Below the pieces are notes generated by a model. It saw only the letters and a program-made list of their open reading frames with translations. It searched no databases and was not told where the DNA came from. This document shows positions 10,556 to 23,289 of a stretch of 64,000 nt of DNA, in pieces (position 1 is the first letter of the stretch; each line of letters starts with the position of its first letter). Origin of the DNA: Craterostigma plantagineum (taxonomy: Eukaryota > Streptophyta > Magnoliopsida > Lamiales > Linderniaceae); the NCBI GenBank assembly GCA_027422505.1, contig JAPQWV010000012.1, positions 21,488,001 through 21,552,000 on the forward strand. The letters run 5' to 3'. Position numbers and translations under genes: made by a program.

Positions 10556-12785
10556 TCTCCCCAGTCGGGGGCGACCATAATAGGTGCTGCGATGAGTCGC
10601 TCCTTAAGTAAATTGAAAGCATGCAAGCACTCGTCATTAAAATCAAACGGAGCATCTTTTTCTAGCAATCTAGACATGGGACGTGCGATCTTAGAAAAAT
10701 CTTTGATAAACCTACGATAAAACCTGCATGTCCTAGAAAGCTTCTAATCGACTTCACGTTCGAGGGGACAGGCAATTTTTCTATAGTCTCTAACTTAGCC
10801 CGGTCAACTTCGATTCCTTTAGAGGAGAACTTATGACCCAGAACTATGCCCTCTCGAACCATGTGGCACTTTTCTCAATTAAGTGCCAAGTTCGTTTCCT
10901 CGCATTGTGCGAGTACGAGCTTTAAATTTGACAAGCATGCATCAAACGACGATCCGAAAATAGAAAAATCGTCCATAAATACCTCCATTACCTCACCTAC
11001 CAGTTCGTCGAATATGGCCATCATGCATCGCTGGAAGGTGGTTGGGGCATTGCAGAGGCCGAATGGCATCCGTCGGTATGCGAACGTCCCGAATGGGCAA
11101 GTGAACGTGGTCTTTTCCTGGTCCTCGGGTGCTATGGGGATCTGTAGATATCCTGACAAACAATCAAGGAAACAGTAAAATGAGTGACCGGCTAATTTTT
11201 CTAACATCTGATCAATAAATGGTAAGGGAAAGTGATTTTTTCTCGTCGCATCGTTCAACTTCCTGTAGTCGATGCAGACACGCCACCCAGTCACCGTCCT
11301 CGTCGGGATCAACTCGTTCTTGTCATTGGTGACGACCGTCATGCCTCCCTTCTTTGGGACCACTTGGACCGGGCTGACCCACGCGCTGTCTGAAATGGGA
11401 TAGATCATCCCCGCGTCTAGCAATTTGATCACCTCCTTCTTTACCACGTCCTTCATGTTGGGATTGAGGCGCCTTTGACGTTGAGCGACCGGATTGAAAT
11501 TGTCCTCCATGACGATCTTGTGCGTGCAGTAGCTCGGGTTGATACCCCTTATGTCGGATATCTTCCACGCCAAAGCCTTCTTGTGCGCTTTCAACACGTC
11601 TAAGAGCTGGCCCTTTTGTCCGTCGTCGAGGCTTGACGAGATGATGACTGGCAACCCTTCGGTGCTGTCTAGAAATGCGTACTCGAGATGTTCGGGCAGC
11701 GGCTTCAATTCCAGGACCGGTGGCTCCTCGACCGAGCTCTTTTCCTTGTCATCTTCGCTGCTCTCATCAATGGCTGTGATAGGCTCGTCGACCTCCTCCC
11801 CACACTCGTCGATCGCCATAATAGTGTGCGTGTCCTGCTCCCCGACCTGTGACAGACATTGCACAGAGAAAAGGAAATCGTGCTCAAATACGTCTAAGAA
11901 ATAGCACTTATCATCCTGCTCGTTACTCTTTTTCATCGAGTCGGCCATATTAAAAGTAACATTTTTCCCATCTACCGTCAAGGTTAACATTCCATTCCTA
12001 ACGTCTATCATGGTCTCCCCCGTGGCTAAGAACGGTCTACCTAGAATCAAGGGGACATTTTCATCTTCCTCTATATCTAAAATGACGAAATCGGCCGGGA
12101 TAACAAACTTGTCAACCTTAACTAGGACATCCTCGATAACGCCTCGAGGGTACTTTAATGATCTATCAGCTAACTGGAGGCTCATCCTAGTGGGTCGTGG
12201 CTCACCTAGTCCTAAACGCTTAAACATAGAATACGGCATAAGATTAATGCTAGCGCCTAGGTCTGCTAACACACGCTCAATCACTAAATCTCCTACAAGA
12301 CAGGGAATAGTAAAACTCCCTGGGTCTTTAAGCTTCTTCGGGATCTTGCTCTGGAGTATCGTCGAGCACTCTCCTCGTAGGCATACGGTGGAGACGTGTT
12401 CGAGCTTCCTTCTGTTCGTCAACAGGTCCTTCAAGAACTTGGCGAAGCTGGGCATCTGTGTAATAGCTTCAACAAAAGGTAAGTTAATATGTAACTCTTT
12501 ACACATACCATAAATTTACCAAACTGTGCTTCGTCCTTGTCCTTCTTTAGCCGAGCCGTGTAAGGAATCTTCGGCTGGTATGGCTTTACCGGTGGTCGCT
12601 CGATCTCCTCCGCCTTTTCCTTCTCGGGCTCGACCTTCTCCTTCTCGGCTTCGGCCTTCTCGACATCGTCGCCTCTGATCTCCTCCACTTCGGGCTCGTC
12701 GTGGCTCTCGAAGTTGGCGTTCTCCTTGGCCTTCTTCTTGGCGGACACTTCTTGCAGTTCTCGCCCATTCCTCAGCGTCACCGCC
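10556..12785 (-). pseudogene. Athila-like protease and reverse transcriptase (pol), C-terminally deleted
   Basis: The main minus frame 10875-12506 gives the retropepsin core DLGASINLMPYS, then GRPFLATGETMIDVRNG, and reverse transcriptase blocks: VVPKKGGM, GWRVCIDYRKLN, FTCPFGTFAYRRMPFGLCNAPTTFQ and the catalytic EVFMDDFSIFG. The frame stops at 10875, where the family has Trp (TGG to TGA). Sequence goes on in another frame with EGIVLGHKFSSKGIEVDRAK and, after a shift near 10715, FNDECLHAFNLLKERLIAAP and APDW. There it ends abruptly at the junction with the third LTR, so RNase H and integrase are missing. The N-terminal Glu/Lys-rich segment (12431-12781) connects to gag. Confidence 0.88.
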
Positions 12786-14345
12786 TTGCAATACTCCTTG
12801 GGATTCGGCTCGGTGTAGCTTGGGAGTGATCCCTAAGTACGCCCTGCCAACTGCTTCGCCATCTGGCCTACCTGTTGCTCCAGCTTCTTGAGCGAAGCGT
12901 CCGTGTTCTGGGCACGCACGTCGTTCACCTCCATGTACTCCTCCATTTTCGACATTCGGCTTTCGTGGACTGCAGTGGTGCTGCTGAAATTCGTGAGGAG
13001 TGTCTTCATCATGTCCTTCATCGCCCTCATGTCGTCGGATCCTCCTGCGGGCACGTTCTGGTACTGGCGTGGCGGCCCGTTTTGGAAACCAGACGGCCTG
13101 GGCTGAAATCCTGGCGGTCCTTGCCCCTGGTGGTTCTGATTCCCATACGCCAGGTTCGGATGTGCCCGAGGCTGAAAGCTTCGCTGGCCTCCTTGGTAAT
13201 TGCCCATGTAATCTACGTGTTCCAGCGACTGCCCAAGTTGGCATTCTGAGGTTTCGTGGGCTGCGCCATAGATCCCGCACAGTGGTACGTGCGGTGGTCG
13301 TCACGGAATTCACGGGTTGAGTCTGCTCGGATTTCGGGAGTCTTGCGCCGATGACTGTCTGCAACTGAGAGTTTGTCGCAGCGATCTGTTGCTGAAGCGC
13401 CTCGAACTTGGCGTTTGTAGCCATCTCCTCGCTCACTCCGAATACGTCTGGTGACTTCATCCTCGTATTGCCCCTCATGAAACTGTTCCTCGAGTAATCC
13501 TCAATCAAATTCCAGGCGTCGGTCGCACTGATCTTCACGAGCCCTCCTTGCGACTCCGTCTAACATATGGACGGTCTGGTCGTTGAGCCCCTCGTGGAAT
13601 CGGTTGATCTGGGCTGCCTTCGACATCCCGTGTTGTGGGCACCTCTTCAGTAGCGCCTTGTAACGCTCCCACACCTCATACAGATTTTCTGAGTCCTTCT
13701 GGTGGAAAAGAGAGATCTCGGTCTTCAACCTTAGCACATTTGAGAGTGGGAAGTAGTGGTTGATGAAAGCGGCTCGCATCTCCTCCCAGGTAGTGATCGA
13801 TCTGGGCGGCAACATGTCCAACCAGTCCTTCGCCCTGAACTTGAGCGAGAACGGAAACAGCATCAACTTGATCGCGTCGCCCGGGACCCCGTTGATCTTG
13901 ATGGTGTCAGTCACCGTCAAGAATGCCTTCAGATGGGAATAGGGGTCTTCGTCGGGATTGCCCTCGAACTGGGCCTTCTGGAAGATCATCTGAAGCCAAG
14001 AGTGCTTCAGCTCGAAATTGTTGTTCTCGATCGGCGGGATGACAATCGCCGACTCAGTACCGCCTAGCGCGGCATTCTTGAGGAGGTCTTGTAGTGACGG
14101 CTCCTCCTCGTGGACGGGCACTCTGTGGTCCGCCAGTTCTACTTCTGTGTAGGGACTGTCTACGGCTGCCTCTACACGAGAATTTTGGGTCGACTCCTGC
14201 GAACTGTCCTCTGAATAGCTAACTACATGGTCCTGAGAGCTAGTGGAAGCTCCTTCGGTGTCGTACTTGAGTTCCTTCGTAACTTTCGCTCGAAATCTGG
14301 GTCTGCGTCAACGATGGGAACCCGATGGATGGCTTCGGGTCATTC
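12786..14345 (-). pseudogene. Athila-like gag, frameshifted
   Basis: The frame 13501-14121 encodes the gag N-terminus and capsid-like region (LKHSWLQMIFQKAQFEGNP, DEDPYSHLKAFL, FSLKFRAKDWLDMLPP, FHQKDSENLYEVWERYK). A one-base shift near 13553 moves the frame to ISATDAWNLIEDYSRNSF. A second shift near 13250 leads to a Gly/Pro/Gln-rich stretch and a coiled coil (MSKMEEYMEVNDVRAQ, LEQQVGQMAKQLAG), ending in a stop at 12833. Gag would normally form the virus-like particle. Broken here. Confidence 0.85.
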
Positions 14346-14559
14346 ACCGCTGAATCGTACCTTCAAGAAGCGAAATTGAAAATTAGCGAAGAAATAAATA
14401 ACTACGTCGAAGGGATAACGATACTAATAATCATGTAGGAAAAACAAATAACGCAAATAACACATATAACGCAAATAGTAACGAAAAAAAAGAGAACTAA
14501 GAAAAATGTCAAATAAAGTAAAGTACCGAACTACGGTGTTCCTAATATCAATTTACTTT

Positions 14560-14575
14560 CCCGGCAACGGCGCCA
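14560..14575 (-). other. Primer binding site (tRNA-Asp type)
   Basis: In element sense TGGCGCCGTTGCCGGG, complementary to the 3' end of plant tRNA-Asp (CCCGGCAACGGCG plus CCA). It lies 6 nt inside the 5' LTR. This primer choice supports the Athila assignment. Confidence 0.85.
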
Positions 14576-14581
14576 AAAACT

Positions 14582-16043
14582 TGATCGACACGTGGTGTGT
14601 GAATGAAAAGTGCGACAAGTAATAAATAAAACGAATACCTAATTACTATCACCGACGTGCGATAGGCAGTGGACCTATCGTTTGTAGTGCAGTAAAGTGA
14701 GTAAACGAGTATCGAACACGAGGAATAAATCAAGTACTAGTAATGACCTATCGACTCGATATTTAACCTAAATAAAATACGCAAGTTGTTTGACGACTTA
14801 ACCTAACAGATCGCTCCTGAATCAACTAGAGATTCAAAGAACATGCTTAGAACTGATATGAAGTTTCAGATGATAAAGATGTGCTCGGGATTCGAATCCC
14901 GCTAGGTGTGATCGCCTAAGAAAATGAAATATCGTGCCTACGTGATTCTTGACTAGATCGCAGTAATTTTCCTACCCGCTTACGAATTTGCTGTTGACCT
15001 AAACGATCGCGGGGATCTAAGATTTATAAATTACTAAAGGCGAGGAGCGGGTATTTGCTTTCGTCCTATACTCAAATCCTATCTTCTACGAACGGCCTAA
15101 ACGTTGTTTAGCTGTCGCCCTAAACGTTTTTCCACACGATCACTTTAACACATAGACATATTAAAGTGACGAAACACTTTCATAAATAGATAAATAGTCA
15201 GAGAAACGAGTCACGATAAACATATGTCTTAATAACGAAATAACCTAGCGTTCATCTAATCCCAAACACATAGGGGATTTAGCTACTCATAGACGGGAGA
15301 ACAACGAAAGAAATAAGAAACGAAGAAGACAAACTCATGATCTTGAATACTGATGATCTGGGGTGGTAGCGCAGATGATTCTTCGTCCTTCGTTTAATTG
15401 GGCGTGATTGCGTCGTTGATCCGTCTCTTGCGCTCCGAGACGCAATTCTGTGTTCTTCAGGGCTCTTTTTCGTCTCTTAAAGGATTAGGGTTGATATCTG
15501 GTAAGTCGTCCTTTTTCTGGATCGAATTTGGGCTTTTTATACTGATTCCCGCAACGGTCACGGCCTGGGACATGGGCCGTCACGGCCGTGACCATCTTCT
15601 CTTCGCGTCTCGTCACTTTCTGCCAAGTGTCACGGCCACGTTCACAGGGTGTCACGGCCGTGACCATCTTCGATCGAATTCTCTCCTATCACGGCCTGGA
15701 GCAATAGGCGTCACGGCCGTGACCTTGGGCAGTGCGTTTGGTACAGCTTCTGTCTGGCGTCACGGCCAAGCGCGCGAGGCGTCACGGCCGTGACATGTTC
15801 ATCTTTCGCTCTCTGGTGGTTGTCACGGCCACGTGCTCAAGGTGTCACGGCCGTGACATATTGCAGTCTTCGCCTTCTTTGCTCCGTTTTGCCTCGTTTT
15901 CGCTCCTTTGCCCGAAACTCGTCCTAAGCCCCTTCAATAACAAAATAAGTGTAAATATATCGAATAAATGCATAAATTGATTGTTAAAGCTCTATTATAC
16001 CCCAAATAAATACTACGATAAACGTATTGAAATGCGTTTATCA
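14582..16043 (-). repeat. 5' LTR of the Athila-like element
   Basis: 1462 bp, collinear with 4363-5832. Because the element is on the minus strand, this is the promoter LTR. U3 lies at the right (about 15540-16043) and contains the palindrome array; the 16-bp palindrome is at 14886-14901. Followed by the target duplication GTTTA at 16044-16048. Confidence 0.93.
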
Positions 16044-16048
16044 GTTTA

Positions 16049-17392
16049 CAATCGTGGAAATGAAAGGTGTAGCTGCAAAAATCATATATAAGTATAAAAA
16101 GGGGAGGCATATTAATATTCAAATGCAAATTAAAAAGATCGAATAGAAACTAACCTTCTAAGATGTTTCGATGGTCCTTTTTGGAATTGACGCGGATTGT
16201 TGTTGAACGATGTCCAACACAATCTAGAAAAGAGACAACGTTCGTAAGCCATTTTAATGTGAACAATGACTTGCGTATGTCAATAAAAAGGAGCTTGAAA
16301 GATAAACCAAATCAAAGTGAACCATCGTTCGTTTTATCATCCACATCATCATCGGCGGGCTGACACTGATAAAAGACATCATCACTATCATGAGCTACCT
16401 GATCATTATCAACCACCCCCTATATAATGAAATAAGAAATTCTTCAATGTTCTTCGAAAGTCAATATCCGAGCTTGCAATTGCAGAGGTTCGCCACAGTT
16501 GGGATTTGCATTCAATGGAGACTTGCATGAGATGATGAAGCTGCCTTGCCACAATATCATACTATTCGCTATAGAAGACCAAACCAATTTAAATATCACA
16601 CTACGGTTCACTTCAGCTCGATCCATTTCTTCGGAAAATCCAATAATTATAATAATATACCAATAATAACAATATTATACCGATAATAATAACAAATGCA
16701 GCCCCGTAAATTTAAAAATTCGGCTTCATAAATGACAAGTTACGTGAAGTCTCCTCATACGGTTCACCTTCTGCTCGATCCATTTTTCCATAAGATCAAA
16801 TAACAATAATATATTTCAATAATAATAAATGACATAAATGACAACATAAGCAATCAACGCAGGACTTGAACATTCTTGAAGGCGTTGATCCTGTATTTTC
16901 CAAATTTCATTGTGGACAGACGAACACCTCTACAATATGCTTGGTCGAACCCAAATGAAAAAATAATACAACTGAAGAATGGGTTTGGAAACAATGTTCA
17001 GCAACAAAATATCATACGCACATACCCTCACAAGAGAAGAACCGACCTAATGCTTGTGCTATGCCACTGTAGCTGCAAAAACTAACGATTAGATTGTGCA
17101 ATTAGAAACTTTTTCTTCTTCACTTAGGAAATGGGTGTGTGCCATTGAGAAACAAACAGAAATCATAAAAAATGCTATGTAGAAATATGCTTACCGAAAA
17201 TCTTATACCTTCTGCTGTGTTAGAAGCACCAAATCCTCTGTAAGAAACACAATGCGTCTGAGGTGTGAGGGCAAGACCAAAAAAATCTCTTTTTAATTTA
17301 GAATATATTTTTTAGAAGTTGTGCTATTTGTATGCACGTAAATCGAAAAAATTTAATGCATGGAGCTTGATGGAAATGTTGAAGGGAGAATT
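16049..17392 (-). other. Probable 5' continuation of the split Helitron; no gene recognised
   Basis: Position follows from the target duplication: this sequence was contiguous with 4362 before the Gypsy insertion. Short minus frames exist (for example 16444-16626), but none matched a family I recognise. Long AT-rich spacers suggest introns or decay. The Helitron 5' end was not identified. Confidence 0.4.
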
Positions 17393-20300
17393 TCATGTCA
17401 AGCCCCGATAAATTTTGAACTTTCTGTCCAGGCCCTGTCAGAAAAGGAATTAGTTTAGAGGACGTATTTTCTGTAAAATTCGAGTATAGGACCTAAAACT
17501 GTTATTTGACGAAAATACCCTTACTAAAATGCTTTTGTATTTTATATTTTTCCAGCGAAAGTCTATACGTGTTTTTGTGGCCTAGAGCGGTACTTTTACT
17601 TCATTTTATGTTACTACGTTACAACATATTATTACTCTATGACATTAAAACGTTATTTTTTAATAATATTGTGGTACATTTCTATTCCAAAACGTTATCA
17701 GTAGAACATTTTTTTATTTAATGATCGAACTCATTTTTCTTACACTGAACCGGTACCAAAAAAATCGAATGCCCCATCCAACCTTTGATTTTGACATGTC
17801 ATGTGCATTCATTATGATATTGACGACGCACGAGGTAGATTTTGCTTGTGTAATTAGGGTGCAAATTCGAGAACATGATTGTAAATTGAATCTAGAATTC
17901 GACATAAATTGCAAGTAATTGGATTAAATTCGAGGTACCCATGGTTTGGACGTTTACCAGTTGCTACTAACGTTGAGATTTGAAGGATTTTCAGCATTTT
18001 TGGTGTCATTTATGATTTTCTATAAAAATCTCCGACATCTCTTGTTTGAGTATTAATCCAATAGAAACATCAATATATAGTTTTTATCATTAATACCCGA
18101 GGTCTATTCTACGTTTTTGAGTCAATAACGCCGAGATTTATGCACTTTTCATCCATATTTTTAGTGTCGTTTGTGATTTTCGTTATATTCCCTCCGATCC
18201 ATTGCTTGTATACAGAATGTGTTATTTACGACAGATAATGCGTTATTACCTTTCAGCGACGTGTTACTACTAAGTCAACATTTGTTATTAACCATACGAC
18301 ATTTGTTATTTTTTGCTATGTTATAAGTATTTCGTTTTTACACGATTTAGGAAAAATATAATATCCGTTTCTTGCAACTAATCGGTATAAATTCGAGGTA
18401 CCCATGAGAAATTGAGGTCTATTTTACCTTATTGAGTCAATAACGCGGAGATTTATGCAGTTTTCATCTGTTTTTTAGTGTTGTTTGTGATTTTCGTTTT
18501 ATTCATTTCGATCCGTTACTTGTATACAGAATGTGTTATCTACGACAAACAAGGCGTTATTAACTTTCAGCGATGTGTTACTTCTAAGTCAACATTTGTT
18601 ATTATCTATAAGACAGTTGTTATTTTTTTCTATATTCGTTATTTCTGACAATTAAAGCTGCAAATTAGATATACAAATCATACCCACGATCAAATTAACT
18701 ATAATTTCAACATATTAGGTCATAAACTTTGAATTTTGTGGGGTCCTTTCAATCCGTGCCATTAAAGAGGGTTGAAGGATGTTTTGGAATTAAGTACATG
18801 TTTAGCGCTGTTTCCAAAATATATGTGTGTTAGCGGGTTGCAGTGTTTTTGGGCGGGCATCGCAATTATTTTCGGAAAAAGCATAAAGTGATACCCGTAA
18901 GATTGTATCTGTTATCAGAAGGAACACTTGTGTTTATAGTTTAGGCGGGAATCTTAATTTTTCAGCGTACTGTTGGGAGGGAATTTCAGGGGACTATTGG
19001 CGGGAATATCAATTTTTTGCTTAAAGGGTCCATAAAATAATGTGTTGCAGTTATGAAGTAAAGCATTACCAATTTGAGTTTTCAGAATAGGGTTTTCTAT
19101 GTTTAGTGTTTATAGTTCTAAATTAGGGTTTGAGGTTTGGGGTTATGGGTTCGGGGTTTGGGGGTTCGAGGTTTGGGGTTTTGGGGTTCGAGGTTTGGGG
19201 TTTTGGGGTTCGGGTTTTGGTTTAGGGTTTAGGGTTATGTTTTATAAATGTTGCTTGTGATGTATTGTCGAACTTAGAGCTGTTTCGTGATATAATTTTT
19301 AATGTTACATTTCACATTATGAAGTATACTCTATGTTTGCAACGAATGGGACCTTGGTTACATGACAAACAACCACAACACTGGACCATTAACCTCAACG
19401 TCAATAAAATTTGAATTATCAGTGAGTTCTCTGGTTTAAATTCATCAAATTATATATTTTCCTTTATGAAAATCTTACACCTTCTGGAATAAGTGCATCA
19501 ACGATCGAAATTATCGAATTGGTGAAGTGTTATTGACAACAATATAATCCGTTATCAGTCCACTATTTTGTGTTATAACGTAAGTTTTTCTTGATTTCGC
19601 TAACATAAGGAACAGGTATTTTATTCTGAAAATGTGTTAATACATAACGGGTCAATCCTGGTGGTATTCACTGACCACACAGAACCATCCAGATGCATCA
19701 CGAAGCTTCTAGAAAATTCCGAACTATGTGTTATCAGCATAGATCAATCCGTCATGATAATATGTCCATATGTTATCAGTTATCATCTTTGTGTTATGAC
19801 GTAAGTTTTTGTTTGCTTAATCATAGTTTTCACTAATAAAACACTAACCTTAACATTGGCATTAAATTGACTTTTACACTAATAATTGTTTACTGCTAAG
19901 ATGCACGATCAAATTGACTTTATTTACACCACGGTTCAACATTAACATCGTGATTTTTAGTCGATTGGCCAATAACACCGACATTTATGTTGTTTTTAGC
20001 GTATTAAGAATAAATATAATGGTAAATCGAATCTAGATTTCGACATAAATCGCAAGTAATCGGTATAAATTCGACGTACCCATGAGAAATTGAGGTCTAT
20101 TTTACCTTATTGAGTCAATAACGATGAGATTTATGCAGTTTTCATCTGTTTTTTAGTGTCGTTTGGGATTTTCGTTCTTTTTGCCCCGATCCATTAGTTG
20201 TATACAGAATGTGTTATTTACGACAAACAAGGCGTTATTACCTTTCAGCGACGTGTTACTTCTAAGTCAACATTTGTTATTAACCATCAGACACTTGTTA

Positions 20301-21748
20301 TTTTTTGCTATGTTATAAGTATTTTTTTTACACGATTTAAGGAAAATTTGTTATCGTCTATGCGCTAGGATTTTTGGGTAATTTGTTATCGTCTATTCCA
20401 CGTAATTTGAAATCGTTATCCGGTGTTGCTTAGTCGTTACTTATTGAAATGTTTGTGTTATTGGTCGTCTATTACGTGGTACGCAGTTATCAATAAGTGT
20501 TACCTGACAAGCTAGTTAATTTGAGACGTTTCAATCTTCGATTCCGTCAAGTCGATATTGACTAATAGACGTTTCAGTAATATACATATGAAATACGATA
20601 AACTCCAGCCGCTTTCACCTTGTTCGGCCATTGAAGTCGATATCGAATCGGTTTCTGAATGAAATTTTCGATTTGGAGGTGGAAGCACGAATTCATTCGA
20701 TGCGTAAAAAATTCATCTTTATTAGTAAGACCCATCTGAAACTGAGGACGGAAAAACTTTATTCAATCAAAAACGGTGGTTGTCGATCAATCGACTGCCC
20801 CTTGCTTGTATGTTGAATTTGTTATTAGAGAGAAATGTCTCGTTATATAGTTTTGCTTATTTGTTACTTTTTGACATATTTATGTTATTTCCTGTCTATT
20901 AAGTGGTACGTAGTCAGTTTGTGTTACCTACATACTAGTTCATTCGCAGACGTTTCTCGATCCCGTCAAAATTCTTCGCCATCCCATGATTAACATCATA
21001 ACATGGAAGATGTGGTATTTTTACGGTTTTACTCGCTGTTTTATGTGATTTACTCACGGTTGGTATTAACAGTAGCGTTTTTTATGCGATTTTACTTACG
21101 GTCCCTTGCTTGTGTACAGGTTGTGTTATTAACAATATATTAATCGTTATGTCTAATGGAAAATGTGGTACTGTTGGTTAACGATTTATTACTAACTGAA
21201 AGTGATATGTCATATTATTTGTAGAAGGTGTACCCAGGAATCGTGTTAATTGGCTTGTGTCAAAATTCTTAATTTTCCATTATTGACATCACTAACTCAC
21301 ATCAGTTATTATGATCCGTGATGAAATTGAGTCCAATTACATCATTCGCCTATTAAAGTCCGAAATTTCGTCGTTATTCAAAGAGATTATTAGATTGTGT
21401 TTGAAGCATAAAATCTTTAATAATTATTCTTAATTACTACGACCCATGAGAAATTGAGATCGATTTAATTGTCGTCTGTCCACTAAGGTCGAGATTTTAG
21501 GCGGAAATCGAGCTTGAAAATTAGATCGGTCATGAATCTTGAAGATTTTAGGCGTTTCGATTGGTTGTTGAAGACGATGGCATTTCAGCGTAATTGTGGC
21601 GTACTTAGGAGGGTGAAAATGTCATTTTGCGTCTAAATGACTTTTTTCTCTAACATTTCCAAACTGTTGGTCCTTATCAGCGAACCAAACCTAAATAGGG
21701 TCTGAACCCAAGTTAAAACTATAAATAGGGTCTGACACGTAATTAACC
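17393..21748. repeat. GTTATT-rich long repeat, copy 1 (unclassified mobile element?)
   Basis: About 4.35 kb with no coding similarity, packed with GTGTTATT, CGTTATTA, GTGTTACT and TTGTTATT words. Both ends resemble those of 44903-56848. The left end has a CAGGCCCTGTCAGA block, then TTTAG..GGACG and AAATACCCTTA. The right end has GGTCCTTATC, then AATAGGGTCTGAAC and TAATTAACCC. The shared left-end words appear inverted at the right end, so weak inverted termini are likely. Internally a block of about 250 bp (GAGTCAATAACG ... TGTATACAGAATGTGTTATTTACGACA, written here in parts) recurs near 18100, 18405 and 20085. Class unknown. Confidence 0.55.
19085..19256. repeat. Degenerate telomere-like G-rich tract
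   Basis: Repeated GGTTTGGGGTTTTGGGGTTCGAGG units ending in TTTAGGGTTTAGGG, two exact plant telomere repeats, inside the long GTTATT-rich repeat. Runs of three to five G separated by short T-rich loops could form G-quadruplexes. Confidence 0.7.
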
Positions 21749-22042
21749 CAATGTTGAAACCAGTTAATAACTATAATTAGCCTACTTAATAGCTTAGTAG
21801 ATTACGAACTATTACTATTCATATACCCCATACTCACTTATAATATATAATATAGGGCAAAAAACATTGGGAACATAAAAATCTCGTACGTACCATTGAA
21901 GCATTATTAGCAAGAAGTGAATATTGAAGTTTGTGTAATTATGACATGTACCGTTGCACTATTATAGAAAGAAGTGAATATTGAAGTTCGTGTAACATTA
22001 TATGTGGGAGCTAAATAGAATCGAAGTTCGTGTAACATTATA
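21749..22042. other. Intergenic sequence with short duplications
   Basis: No gene. GAATATTGAAGTTCGTGTAA and TATGTGGGAGCTAAATAGAATC are each present about twice; a second copy of the latter follows the Stowaway insertion at 22286. Confidence 0.5.
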
Positions 22043-22285
22043 CTCCCTCTGTTTCACAAAGAAAGTCGTTTTAGATTTTCTCACACATATTAAGACATGG
22101 GTTAAAATGTCTTTTATACCCCTAATTAACTATTAATTATTATTCCACTTATGAAGCATGTGTTGTTATTAAATATGAGGGCAATTTTGGAAATTTACAC
22201 ATATATATTTATTGAAAATACCAAAATGACTTGCTTTTTAGAACAAGAAAAGACATTTAAAACGACTTTCTTTGTGAAACAGAAG
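22043..22285. mobile_element. Stowaway-like MITE (243 bp)
   Basis: Begins CTCCCTCTGTTTCAC with GAAAGTCGTTTT just inside and ends AAAACGACTTTCTTTGTGAAAC AGAAG. It is flanked by TA on both sides (22041-22042, 22286-22287), as for Tc1/mariner MITEs. The right end has lost a few bases of the usual GAGGGAG terminus. The centre is AT-rich and non-coding. Confidence 0.85.
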
Positions 22286-22287
22286 TA

Positions 22288-22600
22288 TGTGGGAGCTAAA
22301 TAGAATCAAGGGGGTGCATATAGAATTTCCCTATAATATATATATATATATATATATATTTTATATATCATATTATTATTTGGAATAAATTTGTTGAAAT
22401 GAAAAGAGGTTGATAAATGTTAGTACTTCAGGGTTTGTCATTTACTTCAAGCCTTTATTGTTTTTGGCCTCTTTATAGACCTCAACGATTTTCTTGTCCG
22501 AATGTTTCTTCCTCTAGCTACTTCCCACGTCTTCCTTATTCTCTCCATTCATATTGGGCCCTCGGCTTCCATCTTACTATGCACCATTCATAGAGCTCAA
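22288..22600. other. Intergenic sequence with a TA microsatellite
   Basis: A run of about 13 TA units around 22332-22358, then AT-rich sequence without coding similarity. Confidence 0.6.
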
Positions 22601-22604
22601 TCCC

Positions 22605-22805
22605 CTAAGGGTAAAAATAAGTGGCAGTACACACACTGAGAGGCTAAACCCTAGTACGTAATCTGTGCTTAACCCTATGGTGCCTTTCCATCCCAATGTG
22701 GGCCACATTGAGAGGCTAATAGTGCCTTTCAATCCCAATGCGGTCCCATTGAGAGGCTAACCCGAGCACACAAATTGCGCTTAACCCTGAGGCGCCTTTC
22801 CATCC
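22605..22805. repeat. Imperfect tandem repeats (GAGAGGCTAA / TGCCTTTCCATCCC)
   Basis: Three units share GAGAGGCTAA and (G/T)GCCTTTC(C/A)ATCCC, with CCCAATG and its inverted partner CATTG in between, at spacings of about 45-70 bp. They lead into the GC-rich internal end of the truncated LTR element. Confidence 0.65.
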
Positions 22806-23289
22806 CCGTCCGGCCTGACCAGCCAATCGCAAGCAACCGCCCCGGCACGAGCACGCTCCTTAGCAACCTCGGCACTCGGTCCGCAGCCTCAGAGCGCGAC
22901 TCCGGCACCCGGTACGCTGCCTCAGCGCGCGACCACAAGGCTTTGCTCGCAGTGTGACCCGCCCCTCCTTCGCGTGGTCACCCTAGCACAGCCTTGCGCA
23001 CAGCCTCCTTGGCGCGCGCAGCCTCTACATCAGTCGCGGCTCAATCAGCAGTAGCGCCTACTTCTGCTCGCGGCCTCAGCACCGCAGTGCACAACAGTCC
23101 GCGCAGCGCGCGACCCCAGCTCACGCGTCCTCAGCACGCCTGCAGCTTGTCTTCAGCGCAGCCACCTTGGCGCGACCCGTCTCATCGCATGCAGCCGCTC
23201 GGCGCACGTCCACAAGCGATGACGACTACCTCAAAACCCAAGCACCGGGATCGTCTACGGGGGCGTCGACGATTCAGGCGGGGGAGAAA
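22806..23289 (+). mobile_element. 3' internal end of a truncated LTR retrotransposon
   Basis: GC-rich sequence (CAGCGCGCG words) without a recognisable domain. It ends in GGCGGGGGAGAAA, a polypurine tract (23277-23289) directly before the LTR start TGTTAGAGGG. The upstream body of the element, and any 5' LTR, are absent from the window. Confidence 0.6.

Larger units (their letters stand above)
4363..16043 (-). mobile_element. Athila-like Ty3/Gypsy LTR retrotransposon, chimeric and deleted inside
   Basis: An 11.7-kb element on the minus strand bounded by two about 1.47-kb LTRs (4363-5832 and 14582-16043) that start TGATAAACG and end GTCGATCA in element sense. A perfect 5-bp target duplication GTTTA flanks it (4358-4362 and 16044-16048). 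The primer site matches tRNA-Asp, as in Athila elements. In element order: 5' LTR, gag, protease, reverse transcriptase, an abrupt junction near 10550 into a partial third LTR, a palindrome-rich tandem array, a region with a 'putative plant transposon protein'-type ORF, then the 3' LTR. RNase H and integrase are absent. Coding parts carry several frameshifts and stops, so the element could move only with helper proteins and is now dead. Confidence 0.9.
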
